Below are positions 1 to 11,171 of a stretch of DNA of 64,000 bases, piece by piece. The stretch is taken from the NCBI RefSeq assembly GCF_003385845.1, contig NZ_QRDJ01000006.1:1300707-1364706 (forward strand), written 5' to 3'. The notes beneath the pieces were generated by a model. That model did not search any database. It was not told the DNA's origin and worked only from the letters and a program-made list of their open reading frames with translations. The stretch's first letter is position 1, and each line of letters begins with the position of its first letter. The position numbers and the translations under genes are program-made. The stretch is from Kushneria indalinina DSM 14324 (lineage in GTDB: Bacteria; Pseudomonadota; Gammaproteobacteria; Pseudomonadales; Halomonadaceae).

Positions 1-2
1 TC

Positions 3-614
3 CTGCTGGAGCGCTACGCGGCCACGCGACGGCGGCACCCGCTGACGCGAGAAACCCAGATGACGCTGGCCGAGGCGATCGAGGCGGAGCATCAGTTCCT
101 CTCGCCCCTTCGCTATACGGCCGATCTGATCATCGATACCTCCGGTCAGTCGGTGCACGATCTGAGACGCCGTGTGTCCGAACAGGTCGCACGGCACGAC
201 ATCAACGACCTGACGCTGACCTTTGAATCCTTTGGCTTCAAGCGCGGCGTGCCGCTGGATGCCGACATGGTATTTGATGTGCGCTGTCTGCCCAATCCCT
301 ACTGGGACCCGCGCTATCGCACCCAGACCGGCCAGGACGATGACGTGATCGCCTTTCTTGAAGCTCACGATGAGGTCAGGGCGATGTTCGGTGACATCTG
401 TCAGTGGCTCGAGCGCTGGCTGCCCTCCTACCTGGCCAGCCATCGCAGCTATCTGACCGTCGCCATCGGCTGTACCGGTGGCCAGCATCGCTCGGTCTAT
501 CTGGCCGAACAGCTCGGCGAGCATTTTGCCGGTCAGTTCCCGGCCGTGCGCATTCGCCATCGTGAACTGACCATCCAGCGCGCTGTCAGCGAGGCGGGTG
601 ATGCTTCAGCGTGA
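3..614 (+). CDS. rapZ: RapZ, RNase adapter protein (C-terminal part)
   Basis: This is the last 203 residues of RapZ; the reading frame is already open at the window edge, so the N-terminal P-loop domain lies outside. The visible part is the C-terminal domain, which in E. coli binds the small RNA GlmZ and presents it to RNase E, tuning glucosamine-6-phosphate synthase. Recognisable family motifs are VRCLPNPYW and GCTGGQHRSVY near the end. The stop overlaps the start of the NPr gene, as in the conserved nitrogen-PTS cluster. The internal ATG at 60 is not the true start, because homology to the family continues upstream of it. Confidence 0.93.
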   Translation: MLERYAATRRRHPLTRETQMTLAEAIEAEHQFLSPLRYTADLIIDTSGQSVHDLRRRVSEQVARHDINDLTLTFESFGFKRGVPLDADMVFDVRCLPNPYWDPRYRTQTGQDDDVIAFLEAHDEVRAMFGDICQWLERWLPSYLASHRSYLTVAIGCTGGQHRSVYLAEQLGEHFAGQFPAVRIRHRELTIQRAVSEAGDASA

Positions 615-870
615 ACTGACCCTGACCAATCGTCGCGGGCTGCACGCACGAGCTGCGACGCGTCTTGTGCAGTGCTGTCAGCCCTTTGCCTCACGGGTCA
701 CCATATACCATGGTGACAGAAGTGCCGACGCGGCCAATATCATGTCCCTGCTGATGCTGGCCGCCCCCTGCACCAGCGTGGTTCAGGTCCATGTTGAAGG
801 CGAGGATGCCGAAGAGGCGATGGCCGCCATCGTGGCGCTGTTTGAGGCGCGCTTTGACGAAGATCAGTAG
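601..870 (+). CDS. ptsO: NPr, nitrogen-PTS phosphocarrier protein (HPr family)
   Basis: An HPr-fold phosphocarrier of 89 residues, the usual size. It accepts phosphate from EI-Ntr (PtsP) and passes it to EIIA-Ntr (PtsN), a regulatory rather than sugar-transporting chain. The active-site histidine is His15 in the motif GLHARAAT. A serine at the position equivalent to HPr Ser46 lies in ANIMSLLML. The start is either GTG at 598 or ATG at 601; I chose ATG because the resulting N-terminus matches family length. Both overlap the 3' end of rapZ, suggesting translational coupling. Clustering with rapZ supports NPr over the sugar-PTS HPr. Confidence 0.93.
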   Translation: MLQRELTLTNRRGLHARAATRLVQCCQPFASRVTIYHGDRSADAANIMSLLMLAAPCTSVVQVHVEGEDAEEAMAAIVALFEARFDEDQ

Positions 871-905
871 TCCCTGCGGGCATTCACGAACATTGTTCGA
901 CGCTC

Positions 906-914
906 TGCTAGAAT
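906..914 (+). promoter_or_regulatory. Extended -10 promoter candidate for mgtE
   Basis: TG-C-TAGAAT matches an extended -10 element, 38 bases before the mgtE start. No good -35 hexamer is visible at the usual distance, which extended -10 promoters tolerate. The leader it would produce is too short to hold an M-box magnesium riboswitch. Confidence 0.4.
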
Positions 915-952
915 ACGGCTCTCACATGGGCTGACACAGGGATGTCACGGCA

Positions 953-2305
953 ATGAGCAACAATCAAAAAAGACGTCAGCCTCGTCTGGAACGCCTCGAA
1001 AATGCCCTGGCACAGCGGGAAATGGAGCAGGTGCGACGACTGCTCCGCCGTGGCCTGCCACCGGCCGACATTGCCCAGCTGCTGGAGTCCACGCCGCCGC
1101 GTGAGCGTGATATTCTCTGGGAGCAGGTCGACAGTCACGCCAAGGGCGAGATCCTTCAGTACCTCAATGACGACATCCAGACCGAGTTTCTGACCCGGAT
1201 GGATGCCTCGCAGCTGCTGATCGCCACCCAGCAGCTCGACAATGACGATGCGGCCGACCTGCTGCAGCGTCTGCCTCATACCACGCTTGAAGACATCCTT
1301 TCGATGATGACGCCTCTCCGGCGGGCGCGCATCGAAGCGGTCCTCTCCTATCCCGAGGACACGGCCGGCGGTCTGATGGATACCAACACCGTCACGATTC
1401 GCCCGGAGGTCACCCTGGATGTGGTGCTGCGCTATCTGCGCCGCCACACGCGTCTGCCCGAATCCACGGACAACCTGCTGGTCGTGACGCGCCACAACGA
1501 ACTGATCGGTGCCCTGCCCATCAACCGCATTCTGGTCAGCGACCCCGGGATCAGCGTGCGGGAAATCATGGATACCGACGTCGTCACGCTGACTGCGCTG
1601 ATGCATGAAGATGAGGTGGCCAGCATCTTCGAGCGCAGGGATTTAATCTCGGCGCCGGTGATCAGCGCCGACAACCGACTACTGGGGCGTATCACCATCG
1701 ATGATGTGGTCGATGTCATCCGCGAAAACTCGGCGCGCACCATGATGAGCATGGCGGGTCTCGAAGATGAGGAGGACACCTTCGCCCCGGTACTGCGCAC
1801 CAGCCGCCGCCGCGCCGTCTGGCTGGGCATCAACCTGGTGGCAGCCACGATCGTCTCGATTGCCATCGGCTTTTTCGAGGACACCATTCAACAGATTGCC
1901 GCGCTGGCCGTTTTAATGCCGATCGTCTCCAGCATGGGCGGGATAGCCGGGTCGCAGACCCTGACCGTACTGATTCGCGGCATTGCGCTGGGGCACGTGT
2001 CGGGCGCCAACGTGCGCTGGCTGGTCGTGCGCGAGCTATTGTCCGGCTCGATTAACGGCGTGCTCTGGGCCGCGGTGGTCGCCGTCATGGCCGTGGCACG
2101 CTTTCATGACATGAAACTGGGCGCCATCATTGCCATGGCCATGGTGATCAATCTGCTGGTCGCTGCGCTGGCCGGCACCCTGATCCCGGTCATTCTGAAA
2201 CGGCTGTCGATCGACCCGGCGCTGTCAGGCGGGGTGCTTTTGACCACCATTACCGATGTGGTGGGCTTTGTGGCCTTTCTGGGGCTGGCCACCGCCCTGT
2301 ATTGA
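953..2305 (+). CDS. mgtE: MgtE magnesium transporter
   Basis: A 450-residue MgtE channel of normal length that lets Mg2+ into the cytoplasm down its electrochemical gradient and closes when internal Mg2+ is high. The order is the family order: an N-terminal superhelical domain (about 35-130), two CBS domains (about 140-260; the second has VREIMDTDVVTL), a linker, then five membrane helices from about residue 288. The pore aspartate equivalent is Asp435 in TTITDVVGF near the C-terminus. It sits 82 bases after NPr, probably with its own promoter, and converges on pmbA. Confidence 0.95.
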   Translation: MSNNQKRRQPRLERLENALAQREMEQVRRLLRRGLPPADIAQLLESTPPRERDILWEQVDSHAKGEILQYLNDDIQTEFLTRMDASQLLIATQQLDNDDAADLLQRLPHTTLEDILSMMTPLRRARIEAVLSYPEDTAGGLMDTNTVTIRPEVTLDVVLRYLRRHTRLPESTDNLLVVTRHNELIGALPINRILVSDPGISVREIMDTDVVTLTALMHEDEVASIFERRDLISAPVISADNRLLGRITIDDVVDVIRENSARTMMSMAGLEDEEDTFAPVLRTSRRRAVWLGINLVAATIVSIAIGFFEDTIQQIAALAVLMPIVSSMGGIAGSQTLTVLIRGIALGHVSGANVRWLVVRELLSGSINGVLWAAVVAVMAVARFHDMKLGAIIAMAMVINLLVAALAGTLIPVILKRLSIDPALSGGVLLTTITDVVGFVAFLGLATALY

Positions 2306-2347
2306 GACGCCCTCAGTGCATCAGGATACCCTGAAGGCCAGTCCACC

Positions 2348-3685
2348 TTATCCGGCGACCATCATGTCATCGATCAGCCAGCTGCCGGTATGCACGCTGC
2401 TGCGCCGGTCGATGTCATCACCCAGCCCGGCAAGATTGCGGAACATGTCTCGCAGGTTACCGGCAATGGTGAACTCCTCCACCGGTGCCACGATCTGTCC
2501 CTTCTCGATGAGAAAGCCGGCCGCCCCGCGGGAGTAGTCTCCCGTGACCATATTGACGCCCTGCCCCATCAGCTCGGTGACCATCACGCCGCGCTCGACG
2601 CTGCCTAAAAGCTCCCTTTCGGGCATCAGCGGCGCCTGCAGGCGCACGTTGCGTGCCCCGCCGGCGTTGCCGGTAGTCACAAGCCCGAGCCGCCGGGCGC
2701 TGTAGCTCGAGAGCATCCACCCTGCCAGCCGTCCATCCCTGACAAAGTCATTGTCACGCGTGTAGACACCGTCATCGTCATAGGCGCTGCTGACCATCGC
2801 GCCATACTCGCGCGGTCGCTCCCCGAGGCTCAGCCACTCGGGAAATATGGGCTCTCCCATGGCGTCACACAGAAAGGAGGATTCACGGAAGATGGCACCA
2901 CCGGCAATGGCGTTGAGAAAATGTCCAATCAGCGACCGCGCCATGTTGGGAGTGAAGATCACCGGCATCCTGCCGGTCTCCATCTGCCTGGCGCCCAGGC
3001 GTGCCATGGCCTGCTCGGCGGCCACACGCCCGACCGCCTCGGGCTCGCGCAGGCGAGACGCATCACAATTCACGGTGTAGTCGTGATCACGCTGCATCCC
3101 TGAGCCGTCGCGAGCGATCATCATGCACGACAGCGCATGATGACTGGCGCGCGTGACGCCCATGAATCCGTGGCTGTTGCCATAGACGCTGACACCTTCA
3201 CTGGTGGTCAGTGAGGCGCCATCGCTGCTGTCGATGCCTTCAACCGCCAGACCACCCTGCTCGCAGCGCCTGGCAAGCTCGATCCCTTCATCAGGCTCAA
3301 GCGCCCAGGGATGGTGAACCCCCATGTCCGGCAGTTCACGCGCCAGCAGTGACGGGTCGGCCAATCCCGAGGCCGGATCCTCGGCCGTATAGCGGGCAAT
3401 ATCGAGTGCCCGGCTGACGGCATCCACCAGCGAGCCCTGTGAGGCATCACTGCTGGAGACGCTGGCGCGACGCTTGCCCAGATACAGCGTGACGCCAATG
3501 CCCTGATCACGCGCCATTTCCAGCGTCTCGACGCTGCCCCCGCGCACGTTGATCTCCATGCCCTGCTGGACGCTGGCGCCGATTTCACAGGCATCCGCGC
3601 CGGCACTTCGGGCGTGTTCCAGTGCCTGCGCCACGGCCGTTTCCAGTGCCGCCTGCTGACCATCAATATCCAGTGTGCTCGCCAT
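2348..3685 (-). CDS. pmbA: PmbA (TldE), non-metal subunit of the TldD/TldE protease
   Basis: A 445-residue member of the U62 peptidase family. With TldD it forms a heterodimeric metalloprotease that degrades unfolded peptides and, in hosts that have them, trims microcin B17 or CcdA. PmbA lacks the HExxxH zinc motif, which is present in TldD encoded at 4361-5824. The start ATG at 3685 has a good ribosome site (AGGAGAG) about six bases upstream. It is divergent from darP and convergent with mgtE. The arrangement pmbA-darP-tldD is common in gammaproteobacteria. Confidence 0.95.
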   Translation of the reverse strand: MASTLDIDGQQAALETAVAQALEHARSAGADACEIGASVQQGMEINVRGGSVETLEMARDQGIGVTLYLGKRRASVSSSDASQGSLVDAVSRALDIARYTAEDPASGLADPSLLARELPDMGVHHPWALEPDEGIELARRCEQGGLAVEGIDSSDGASLTTSEGVSVYGNSHGFMGVTRASHHALSCMMIARDGSGMQRDHDYTVNCDASRLREPEAVGRVAAEQAMARLGARQMETGRMPVIFTPNMARSLIGHFLNAIAGGAIFRESSFLCDAMGEPIFPEWLSLGERPREYGAMVSSAYDDDGVYTRDNDFVRDGRLAGWMLSSYSARRLGLVTTGNAGGARNVRLQAPLMPERELLGSVERGVMVTELMGQGVNMVTGDYSRGAAGFLIEKGQIVAPVEEFTIAGNLRDMFRNLAGLGDDIDRRSSVHTGSWLIDDMMVAG

Positions 3686-3721
3686 GGCGCTCTCCTGTCT
3701 GTCCTGGAAGGGGAACGAGCC

Positions 3722-3730
3722 TGATATACT
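3722..3730 (+). promoter_or_regulatory. Extended -10 promoter candidate for darP
   Basis: TG-A-TATACT is a near-consensus extended -10 element in the short pmbA/darP divergent gap, 43 bases before the darP start at 3774. The hexamer at the -35 position is poor. It also argues for the downstream ATG, since a start at 3675 would lie upstream of the promoter. Confidence 0.5.
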
Positions 3731-3773
3731 CGCCTCCCCTATTCATTGGTTCTTCGCTCGCCGGAGCTTTTGC

Positions 3774-4340
3774 ATGTCGCCACGAAAAAAATCACGCGCC
3801 CCCTCCGTGGAGGAGACGCCTTCTGACACCGACAGCCCGCATGATGCGTTCCATCATGACAACGGCCGTCCCAACAAGACCCGCCTGAAACAGGAAGCGC
3901 AGGATCTCAAGGAACTGGGCGAGCAGATCATTGCCCTGTCCGACAAAGAGCGTGCGCGCCTGCCGCTGTCCGATGATCTGCTGGCCGCCATCGACGAAAC
4001 CCGGCGTATCACTTCCCGCGAAGCCCGGCGCCGCCACATGCAGTATGTCGGCAAGATCATGCGCGCCGAATACCTCGACGAGATTCGCGCCGAATTCGAT
4101 ACCATGGCGCGTGAAAAGCGCCAGCGTGAGCTCGGCTTTCATCACCTGGAGCAGTGGCGCGACCGCCTGATCGAGGGCGACAGCGACACCGTGACGGCCT
4201 TTGTCAACGAATACCCGGACGTGGATCGTCAAACGCTGGGCCAGCTGGTTCGCAACGCCCGGGCCGAACGCGCCGCCGACAAGCCACCGGCCAGTGCCCG
4301 CAAGCTTTTTCGACTGATTCGCGACACCGCCGGACTGTAA
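3774..4340 (+). CDS. darP: DarP (YjgA), dual-action ribosomal maturation protein
   Basis: A 188-residue basic, helical protein of the DUF615/YjgA family that associates with late 50S ribosomal precursors and helps maturation of the peptidyl-transferase centre. The body from about residue 30 (KTRLKQEAQDLKELG) to the end (SARKLFRLIRDTAGL) carries the family pattern. The frame is open from 3675, but I chose ATG 3774. It follows a GGAG ribosome site and an extended -10 promoter, the extra 33 residues have no family likeness, and the earlier start would lie inside pmbA. The first 30 residues are charged and probably disordered. Confidence 0.93.
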   Translation: MSPRKKSRAPSVEETPSDTDSPHDAFHHDNGRPNKTRLKQEAQDLKELGEQIIALSDKERARLPLSDDLLAAIDETRRITSREARRRHMQYVGKIMRAEYLDEIRAEFDTMAREKRQRELGFHHLEQWRDRLIEGDSDTVTAFVNEYPDVDRQTLGQLVRNARAERAADKPPASARKLFRLIRDTAGL

Positions 4341-4360
4341 CTCCTGATCGGCCGGCCGTC

Positions 4361-5824
4361 TTAACCAGCCGTGCCGCCGATCGTCATGGCATCGAGTTTC
4401 AGGGTGGGCTGTCCAACGCCAACAGGGACGGACTGCCCTTCCTTGCCACAGATGCCCACCCCGGTGTCGAGCGCCAGATCGTTGCCGATCATCGAGATCC
4501 GCCCCATGGATTCCGGGCCGTTGCCGATCAGGGTAGCGCCGCGCACCGGCGTGGTGATTTTGCCGTTTTCGATCAGATAGGCCTCGCTTGCCGAGAAGAC
4601 AAACCGGCCCGAGGTGATATCCACCTGCCCACCCCCAAAGCTTGCCGCGTAAATGCCGTGATCCACCGAAGCAATGATCTCGTCGGGATCATGTGCGCCC
4701 GCCAGCATATAGGTGTTGGTCATGCGCGGCATGGGCAGGTGGGCATAGGACTCGCGCCGGCCGTTGCCGGTCGGCGCCATGCCCATCAAGCGCGCATTGA
4801 GCCGGTCCTGCATGTAACCGGTCAGGATGCCATCCTCGATCAGCGGCGTGTACTGCCCGGGCGTGCCCTCATCATCCACGCTCAGCGAGCCGCGACCGCC
4901 TTCACAGGTGGCGTCATCCACCACGGTCACCCCGCGCGCAGCCACCTGCTCGCCGATTCGACCGCTGAACGCCGAGCTGCCGCGACGATTGAAGTCCCCT
5001 TCAAGCCCATGACCCACCGCCTCGTGCAGCAGCACGCCCGGCCAGCCGTTGCCCAGCACCACCGGCAGCTGCCCGGCCGGCGCATCGATCGCCTCCAGGT
5101 TGACCAGCGCCTGACGAACGGCCTCTCGAGCATACTGCTCGGCCACGTCATCGCGCACGAACTGCGTCAGCGAGAAACGACCGCCGCCGCCGGCACTGCC
5201 GCGCTCACGACGCCTGTCACGCGCAGCGATGACCGAGACGTTAAAGCGCACCAGCGGACGCAGATCCAGCGCCTGGGTGCCATCACTGTTTTGCACCATG
5301 ATGGCCTCAAAGGAGGCGCTCAACGAGACGCTGACCCGCGTCACGGCCGGGTCGGCCGCCCGTGCGATCCGATCGGCATGCTTGAGCATGGCCACCTTGT
5401 CGTCGGCCCCCAGTGACTCCAGCGGATTGTCGCTGCCATAGCGCGCATCAACCGGGACTGGCGCACCGACCGCCACCGGCGGCGTACGCTGTCCGGCACG
5501 GACGATCAGTGACGCGGTACGCGCCGTGCTGCCAATGGCCTCACGGCTTAACTGGTTGGAATAGGCAAAACCGGTCTGCTCAAGGTGCTGCGCGCGAATG
5601 CCCAGACCGCTGTCGATGCTGTAACCGGCCTCCTTGACCTCACCGTCCTCCAGCGACCATGACTCGCGCCAGCTGCGCTGCAAAAAGATATCGGCAAAAT
5701 CGATGCCCGGTCCCATGGCCGCTTCAAGCCCCTGATAAAGCGCGGCATCGTCGAGACCGTGCGCGTCGAGCAACAGGGCACGGGCATGATCCGACCGGGT
5801 ACCCGAAAAGGATGGCGTTGTCAT
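4361..5824 (-). CDS. tldD: TldD metalloprotease subunit
   Basis: The catalytic partner of PmbA, 487 residues. The zinc motif HEAVGH is at residues 267-272 (HExxxH); a cysteine near residue 459 in GVGICGKEG fits the third ligand described for E. coli TldD. The complex is cytosolic and cleaves short or unfolded peptides. The start ATG overlaps the stop of yhdP by one base (TGATG), so the two are probably co-transcribed and translationally coupled. It converges on darP with a 20-base gap. Confidence 0.96.
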   Translation of the reverse strand: MTTPSFSGTRSDHARALLLDAHGLDDAALYQGLEAAMGPGIDFADIFLQRSWRESWSLEDGEVKEAGYSIDSGLGIRAQHLEQTGFAYSNQLSREAIGSTARTASLIVRAGQRTPPVAVGAPVPVDARYGSDNPLESLGADDKVAMLKHADRIARAADPAVTRVSVSLSASFEAIMVQNSDGTQALDLRPLVRFNVSVIAARDRRRERGSAGGGGRFSLTQFVRDDVAEQYAREAVRQALVNLEAIDAPAGQLPVVLGNGWPGVLLHEAVGHGLEGDFNRRGSSAFSGRIGEQVAARGVTVVDDATCEGGRGSLSVDDEGTPGQYTPLIEDGILTGYMQDRLNARLMGMAPTGNGRRESYAHLPMPRMTNTYMLAGAHDPDEIIASVDHGIYAASFGGGQVDITSGRFVFSASEAYLIENGKITTPVRGATLIGNGPESMGRISMIGNDLALDTGVGICGKEGQSVPVGVGQPTLKLDAMTIGGTAG

Positions 5825-8800
5825 CAGCGCGTATGCTCCAGCTTGACCTGTGGCGTCTCCCAGGGACCCGCCACGTGATAATGAACCTGCGACACCCGGT
5901 CGAACCAGGGCTCGAACAGTCTGTGTAAAAGATAAAGCACACCGCCCACCTGAGGCGCGCCCACCAGCACCGCGGCCAGGGGCAGGTTCTGGGAGACCGG
6001 CACGGTCAGGCCCAGATGGGCATCCAGCGTGCGGGCCGGTATATCCACCTGCCCCCTCGCCGAGAAGCGGGTGGCGGAGCCGTCAAAGACCACCGGCTCT
6101 ACCGTGCGTACCACGCCCTCATGCAGCGTCGTGCGGGCCTTGACCGACTTGAAGGCGATCCCCGAGCGGGTCACGTCCGAGAAATTGAGCTGGAGGCGTT
6201 GTATCAGGTTATCCAGATTCAACAGCGAGATCAGATTGGCCCAGCGCGATTGAAAGAAGGTCAATCGTCCGCTGCCGAGGTCTGCATTAACGCTGCCATT
6301 GACCTCTTCAATATCAAACTGCCACGGCGCCCCCGGCCAGGCCAGTTTCGTATCGAGTCTGCCCTGATCGGTCTGCAGCACGTTGTCGACGCCAAGGGAG
6401 GCCATGGTCCTGCCCAGATCTCCAGCGCTGGCCTCAAGCCGCAGACGACTGAGGCTTGGCAGGCTACCGGCCTGTTCCCACACCAGCTGCCCGTTGGCCT
6501 CCAGATCCCGCATGCGAATCTGCAGGGGCGATATGTCGATACGCTCGTCATTCGAATGCCAGTGGCCCGAGACACTCCCGAGCATGTTGCCATCGAGTCG
6601 CACCTGGTCGATCGTGAACTCGCCGTCCCCCAGGCTTGCCAGCCCTTCCGGGTAGGCGGTCAGCGACTTGTCAGCGGGGATGCCCGAACCGCCACCGGCC
6701 GTCTCACTGGTGCGCCTGGCCTCGGTCATCAGCGGGGTCAGATCCAGCCAGTCAATATGCACGGCCACCGGCAACTCCGGATTGTCACGCCAGTCTGCCG
6801 TACCGCTCAAAAAGGAGCTGTCGACCATGGCATGCCAGTCGTTGCCCCGCACCTCCCCCAGCCCCCGGGCACTGCCAAGGCAGGTGACCCCGAACAGGAC
6901 ACAGTCGGTATCGACCGCAATACGCTCGATGGGCGAAATCTTCTGCGAGGGCGCATCCGGGCGACGGCGACGGCTGTTGTCATCGGCCGTATCGGAGAGC
7001 TGCGAAATGGCCAGCTGCCAGGCCACCAGATCCAGCCGATCCGCCTGCCAGTTGACCTGCCAGTGCTCCTGATCGGGCCACTCGACCTCCTCGGACGGCA
7101 TCTCTTCCAGCCAGACCTGCCCCTGGTGACTGTTGTGGCGCCAGCGGGCACGTATCAGGTCGCCGGCTCGCAGTTCACCGGCGCCGCTGCCAACGTCCAC
7201 ATCCAGCGTCAGCGGCAATGGTGTATCGGGTGATTTCTGAAACGGCTGCGGCAGCTGCAGCGACAACCCTTCCAGCGGGGTCTGCACGTGAATCTGCGCG
7301 CCCCCTTCACCCAGCATGATCTGCGCCGTATAGTCGATCGGGCCGTGGACGATGGGAATAACGTTCTCAAGACCCAGCCAGCCCGCCACGCCTTCCGCAT
7401 AGCCCTGTCCGGAGATATCGATACCGCCATCCATCAGATGCAGTTGCGCCTTGACCGGTCCCTCGAAGACGCGCGCATCCAGCGCGCCGGTAATGCTGCT
7501 CTGCTGACGACGATAGCCGTAATGGACATCGCCCTCGATATCGGTCACGGTCAGGTCCGACTCCTTTGAGTACAGCGTACCGTTGTCCAGCCGACCGTCA
7601 CCGCTGATCCTGACCGCCTCCGGATCCGTGGTCGGCAGCGAGACATTGACCGAGCCGATCAGGCTGCCACTCGTGCGCCAGCTGTTGAGCGTCTCGCTGA
7701 GCGAGGCATCTTCCAGCGGCGCCTGTTGCAACAGCTCAAGCAGATTGCCGGCATCACCGGTTACCAGTGCCGACAGCGTAAACTGTTGATCCCGAAGCGC
7801 CGCCTTCGCCCCGCGTGAGACCATGCCCATCAGATTGGCGTGGGTAATATCGGCATCGAAATTGTTGCCTGCCATGGTGAACCGACCATCCAGCCCGGTC
7901 ACCGGCGGCCAGCCCTCCTGCCAGGTCATGCTGACGTTACGGCCCTCTACCGAAAGTCTGACCTTGTCCTCATCGGGCACCTCGGGCCGATCATCATTGA
8001 ATATCAGCCGCAGCGCCACCTCGCCATTCGGGATATCAGCGCGATGAATGCGCTTGTCCAGCCAGACACGTACTTCGGGGTCATCAATGGCATTGACGGG
8101 CAGCCATTCCCGCGGCCTGTCGGTTGAAACGCCGTCAAAGGCGACATTCATGTCAAAACGCTCCGGCTGGCCCGGCGGCGCCGTCAGGGCAAAATCCCCC
8201 TGAGCATGAGCGCCACGACGCTCCAGTTTGATGTCGCTGCCGCCAAAGTGAATCTCGCCATCATCGCCGACATTAAAGGCAAGCGTGCCGCTGACGTTGT
8301 CCAGCTGCCAGGGGTCAAGAAAGACGCGGGGAAGATTCAGTACCGTGTGACGGCCACCAAAGCGCAGCCTGGCATCGAGATCCTCGGCCATCAGCCAGCC
8401 ATCGACCGGACCGAATCCGGGGATCTGCTGTACCGGCTGTCCCGAGACCTCCCGCAGTGCCGCGCGTGTTTCAACCGGACCATTCGGGCGGCGCTGAATG
8501 GAAACCCCCTCAATGCGGCCCTTGAGCGCCATTCCGGCCAGCATCTGCCGGCTTTCACCGTCAGGCAGGGGCATAAGATCCGAGATGGCCGTGATGTCAT
8601 CAAGCGCGAAGCCTGCGGTGGTCACGCTGAAATCGGAGAAATCCTCCGCCGCATCCAGCCTAGCAGCCTCGGGCAGCAGGGAGAGCGCCCGGCCATCACG
8701 CGAAAGCCCGAGGCGTTCGACGCTGCCGTGCCAGCGCCCGTCCGGGGCACGTTCAATACCGGCCTCAAGGGTCATGTCATTGAGGGTGAATGCCGCGTCA

Positions 8801-9708
8801 CGATGGAGCCCGGAGAGCTCCGGCACGTCCAGTGACAGCCGGCCGGTCGTCATGTCGCCCTCGTGCCAGCCGGCCCATAATGAGGCCTGACCCCGAGCGC
8901 CCGAGACGGCGTAACCGGGCCAGAGCGGGCTCCAGAGACTGGCCAGACGCCGAGCCTGCTCGGCATCGGCCTCAAGCTGCAGCTGTCCATCCAGTGAGGC
9001 AACGTCATTAAAGCGCCCCGCAAGACTAAAGCCTGCCTCATCGGCGTTGTCCCAGCGCGCCGAAGCCGCAACCGTCCGCGTGGCGTTCCTGCCCCCGGTG
9101 ATGGCCGCCTGGTCAATCAAAAGTGATGACGTCGTGACCGGCACCTCGTCGTCAGCGATCTCCCCCGGGACACTCTCCGACAGACGGGCGTGGAATTTGA
9201 TGCGTGTGTTCTGCAGATCAAGGGACTGGCGCATCAGCGTCTCGACCCAGGTCGTCAGCTGCTCCGGCGTGACGTCCATGGCCTCATCGTCATCGTCCTG
9301 TGACGACGGCCCCCATCCCCACTGCCCCGGCGCGGTTTCATACAGGTCGAGGGTGGCATCGCGGGCATCAAGGGAGGAAAACGTCAGTGCCTGACCGGCC
9401 AACAGCCCGGCAACATCAAGATGCGCCTCAAGCGCGCCCAGCGACATCAGTGAGCGCGTGCCTTCATCGCCATCAAGGTTCAGATTATTCAGGGTCAGAA
9501 CCAGATCGCGACCCTGCAGTTCAAGACGCATGTCCTGCCAGCGCACGTGATACTGCGACGGCAGATCCAGCAGTTCGAGTACCTGCTGTTGCAGGGCGGG
9601 CTGATTGAGCACGCCGAAGCGCAGCGAGGTGGTCACCACCGCCAGCAGCAGCAGAACAATCGCCACCAGGGTCAGCAGCCAGCGCATCAGGATTCGCAGC
9701 GAAGACAT
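5824..9708 (-). CDS. yhdP: YhdP, AsmA-like inner-membrane phospholipid transport protein
   Basis: A 1294-residue AsmA-like protein with one N-terminal membrane helix (about residues 6-27, rich in Leu/Val) followed by a very long periplasmic beta-rich body. In E. coli YhdP, TamB and YdbH form bridges that carry phospholipids from the inner to the outer membrane. Length and C-terminus ([17 protein letters not shown]) match the family. The frame is open to a TTG at 9744 inside rng, but I chose ATG 9708, which begins two bases after the rng stop and places the membrane helix at the N-terminus. The ribosome site is weak, suggesting translational coupling to rng. Confidence 0.92.
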   Translation of the reverse strand: MSSLRILMRWLLTLVAIVLLLLAVVTTSLRFGVLNQPALQQQVLELLDLPSQYHVRWQDMRLELQGRDLVLTLNNLNLDGDEGTRSLMSLGALEAHLDVAGLLAGQALTFSSLDARDATLDLYETAPGQWGWGPSSQDDDDEAMDVTPEQLTTWVETLMRQSLDLQNTRIKFHARLSESVPGEIADDEVPVTTSSLLIDQAAITGGRNATRTVAASARWDNADEAGFSLAGRFNDVASLDGQLQLEADAEQARRLASLWSPLWPGYAVSGARGQASLWAGWHEGDMTTGRLSLDVPELSGLHRDAAFTLNDMTLEAGIERAPDGRWHGSVERLGLSRDGRALSLLPEAARLDAAEDFSDFSVTTAGFALDDITAISDLMPLPDGESRQMLAGMALKGRIEGVSIQRRPNGPVETRAALREVSGQPVQQIPGFGPVDGWLMAEDLDARLRFGGRHTVLNLPRVFLDPWQLDNVSGTLAFNVGDDGEIHFGGSDIKLERRGAHAQGDFALTAPPGQPERFDMNVAFDGVSTDRPREWLPVNAIDDPEVRVWLDKRIHRADIPNGEVALRLIFNDDRPEVPDEDKVRLSVEGRNVSMTWQEGWPPVTGLDGRFTMAGNNFDADITHANLMGMVSRGAKAALRDQQFTLSALVTGDAGNLLELLQQAPLEDASLSETLNSWRTSGSLIGSVNVSLPTTDPEAVRISGDGRLDNGTLYSKESDLTVTDIEGDVHYGYRRQQSSITGALDARVFEGPVKAQLHLMDGGIDISGQGYAEGVAGWLGLENVIPIVHGPIDYTAQIMLGEGGAQIHVQTPLEGLSLQLPQPFQKSPDTPLPLTLDVDVGSGAGELRAGDLIRARWRHNSHQGQVWLEEMPSEEVEWPDQEHWQVNWQADRLDLVAWQLAISQLSDTADDNSRRRRPDAPSQKISPIERIAVDTDCVLFGVTCLGSARGLGEVRGNDWHAMVDSSFLSGTADWRDNPELPVAVHIDWLDLTPLMTEARRTSETAGGGSGIPADKSLTAYPEGLASLGDGEFTIDQVRLDGNMLGSVSGHWHSNDERIDISPLQIRMRDLEANGQLVWEQAGSLPSLSRLRLEASAGDLGRTMASLGVDNVLQTDQGRLDTKLAWPGAPWQFDIEEVNGSVNADLGSGRLTFFQSRWANLISLLNLDNLIQRLQLNFSDVTRSGIAFKSVKARTTLHEGVVRTVEPVVFDGSATRFSARGQVDIPARTLDAHLGLTVPVSQNLPLAAVLVGAPQVGGVLYLLHRLFEPWFDRVSQVHYHVAGPWETPQVKLEHTR

Positions 9709-9710
9709 GA

Positions 9711-11171
9711 TCACATCAGTACGATGTCGTACTGCTCCTGACAATAGTGCTGTTCTACCTGAAAGCGGATGGTCTTGCCGATAAAGCTCTCCAGATCAGC
9801 CACCGCCGTCGACTCCTCTTCATGCAGTCTGTCTACCACGCTCTGAGCGGCCATGACCAGATAGGTCTCCGGCGAATAGGCCCGCTCCTCGCGCATGATT
9901 TCGCGAAAGATCTCATAGCACACGGTCTCCGGCGTCTTGAGGGTGCCGCGCCCCTTGCAGACGGGGCACGGCTGGCAAAGCACATGCTCCAGACTCTCCC
10001 GGGTCCGCTTGCGCGTCATCTGCACCAGCCCCAGCTCGGTCACCCCCGATAGTCGGGTGCGGGCGTAATCGCGCTCAAGGGCCTTTTCAAGGACCCGCAG
10101 CACCTGGCGCTGATGGTCGCTGTCGAGCATATCGATGAAATCGATGATGATGATGCCGCCCAGATTACGCAGGCGAAGCTGTCGGGCAATCGACGTGGCC
10201 GCCTCGAGATTGGTCTTGAAAATGGTCTCTTCGAGGTTGCGATGGCCCACAAAGGCGCCGGTATTGACGTCGATGGTGGTCATGGCCTCGGTCTGATCAA
10301 TGATGAGATAGCCGCCGGATTTCAAATCGGCGCGGCGCTCCAGCGCTCGCTGCAGCTCATCCTCGACCGAGAAGAGATCGAAAATGGGCCGCTCCCCCGG
10401 GTAGTACTCGATCCGCGATTCCAGTGCCGGCATCAGCTCCCGGGCGAATTCGCGCAGACGGTCATGGTTTTCTCTCGAGTCGATCCGGATACGCTCGATA
10501 CCCTCGCGCATGACATCGCGAAGCGTACGGGTCGGCAGCGCCAGATCCTCATAGAGCACGGCCGGGGCGCGCGTCCCGCGGCGGGCAGCATCGATCTTGC
10601 GCCACAGTCGCAGCAGAAACTGCATGTCGGCCGCCAGCGACGCCTCATCCACCCCTTCGGCTGCGGTGCGAATGATAAAGCCGCCGACCAGCCCGTCACG
10701 GGCGCTGGCCTGGGCGTTGACCATGTCACGCAGACGCTCGCGCTCGGCGTCATCCTCGATGCGCTGCGAGACGCCGGTATGGGCCGCCCCCGGCATATAG
10801 ACCAGGTAGCGCGAGGGGATGGAAAGCTGAGTGGTCAGACGGGCACCCTTGGTGCCCATGGGGTCCTTGATGACCTGCACCACCAGCGCCTGCCCCTCAT
10901 GAACCAGTGTTCGAATCGGTGCGGCCTCCTGCCCGGGATGGCCGGCCGGCATCAGCTCGTGGGCATGGATGAAGGCGGTGCGGGCCTGGCCGATATCGAC
11001 AAAGGCCGCCTGCATGCCGGGCAGCACGCGCACGACCTTTCCCATGTAGATATTGCTGACAATGCCTCGGCACTGGTCCCGCTCGATCCAGGCCTCCTGC
11101 AGCACGCCGTTTTCCACCACCGCGACACGGGTTTCCATGGGCGTCATGTTGATCAGGATCTCACCATTCAT
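9711..11171 (-). CDS. rng: Ribonuclease G
   Basis: An RNase E/G family endoribonuclease, 486 residues, close to E. coli RNase G (489) and lacking the long RNase E scaffold tail. It matures the 5' end of 16S rRNA and cleaves AU-rich single-stranded mRNA. An S1 domain lies near residues 37-120. The catalytic Mg2+ aspartates are in TTIDVNTGAFVG and IIDFIDMLD. The zinc-link cysteines are in CQPCPVCKGRG. Its start overlaps the maf stop by four bases (ATGA), so maf, rng, yhdP and tldD form one chain. Confidence 0.96.
   Translation of the reverse strand: MNGEILINMTPMETRVAVVENGVLQEAWIERDQCRGIVSNIYMGKVVRVLPGMQAAFVDIGQARTAFIHAHELMPAGHPGQEAAPIRTLVHEGQALVVQVIKDPMGTKGARLTTQLSIPSRYLVYMPGAAHTGVSQRIEDDAERERLRDMVNAQASARDGLVGGFIIRTAAEGVDEASLAADMQFLLRLWRKIDAARRGTRAPAVLYEDLALPTRTLRDVMREGIERIRIDSRENHDRLREFARELMPALESRIEYYPGERPIFDLFSVEDELQRALERRADLKSGGYLIIDQTEAMTTIDVNTGAFVGHRNLEETIFKTNLEAATSIARQLRLRNLGGIIIIDFIDMLDSDHQRQVLRVLEKALERDYARTRLSGVTELGLVQMTRKRTRESLEHVLCQPCPVCKGRGTLKTPETVCYEIFREIMREERAYSPETYLVMAAQSVVDRLHEEESTAVADLESFIGKTIRFQVEQHYCQEQYDIVLM

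Noticed and set aside
871-952. M-box magnesium riboswitch upstream of mgtE
   Set aside because: The leader after the likely -10 element is only about 30 bases, too short for an M-box, and shows no matching structure.
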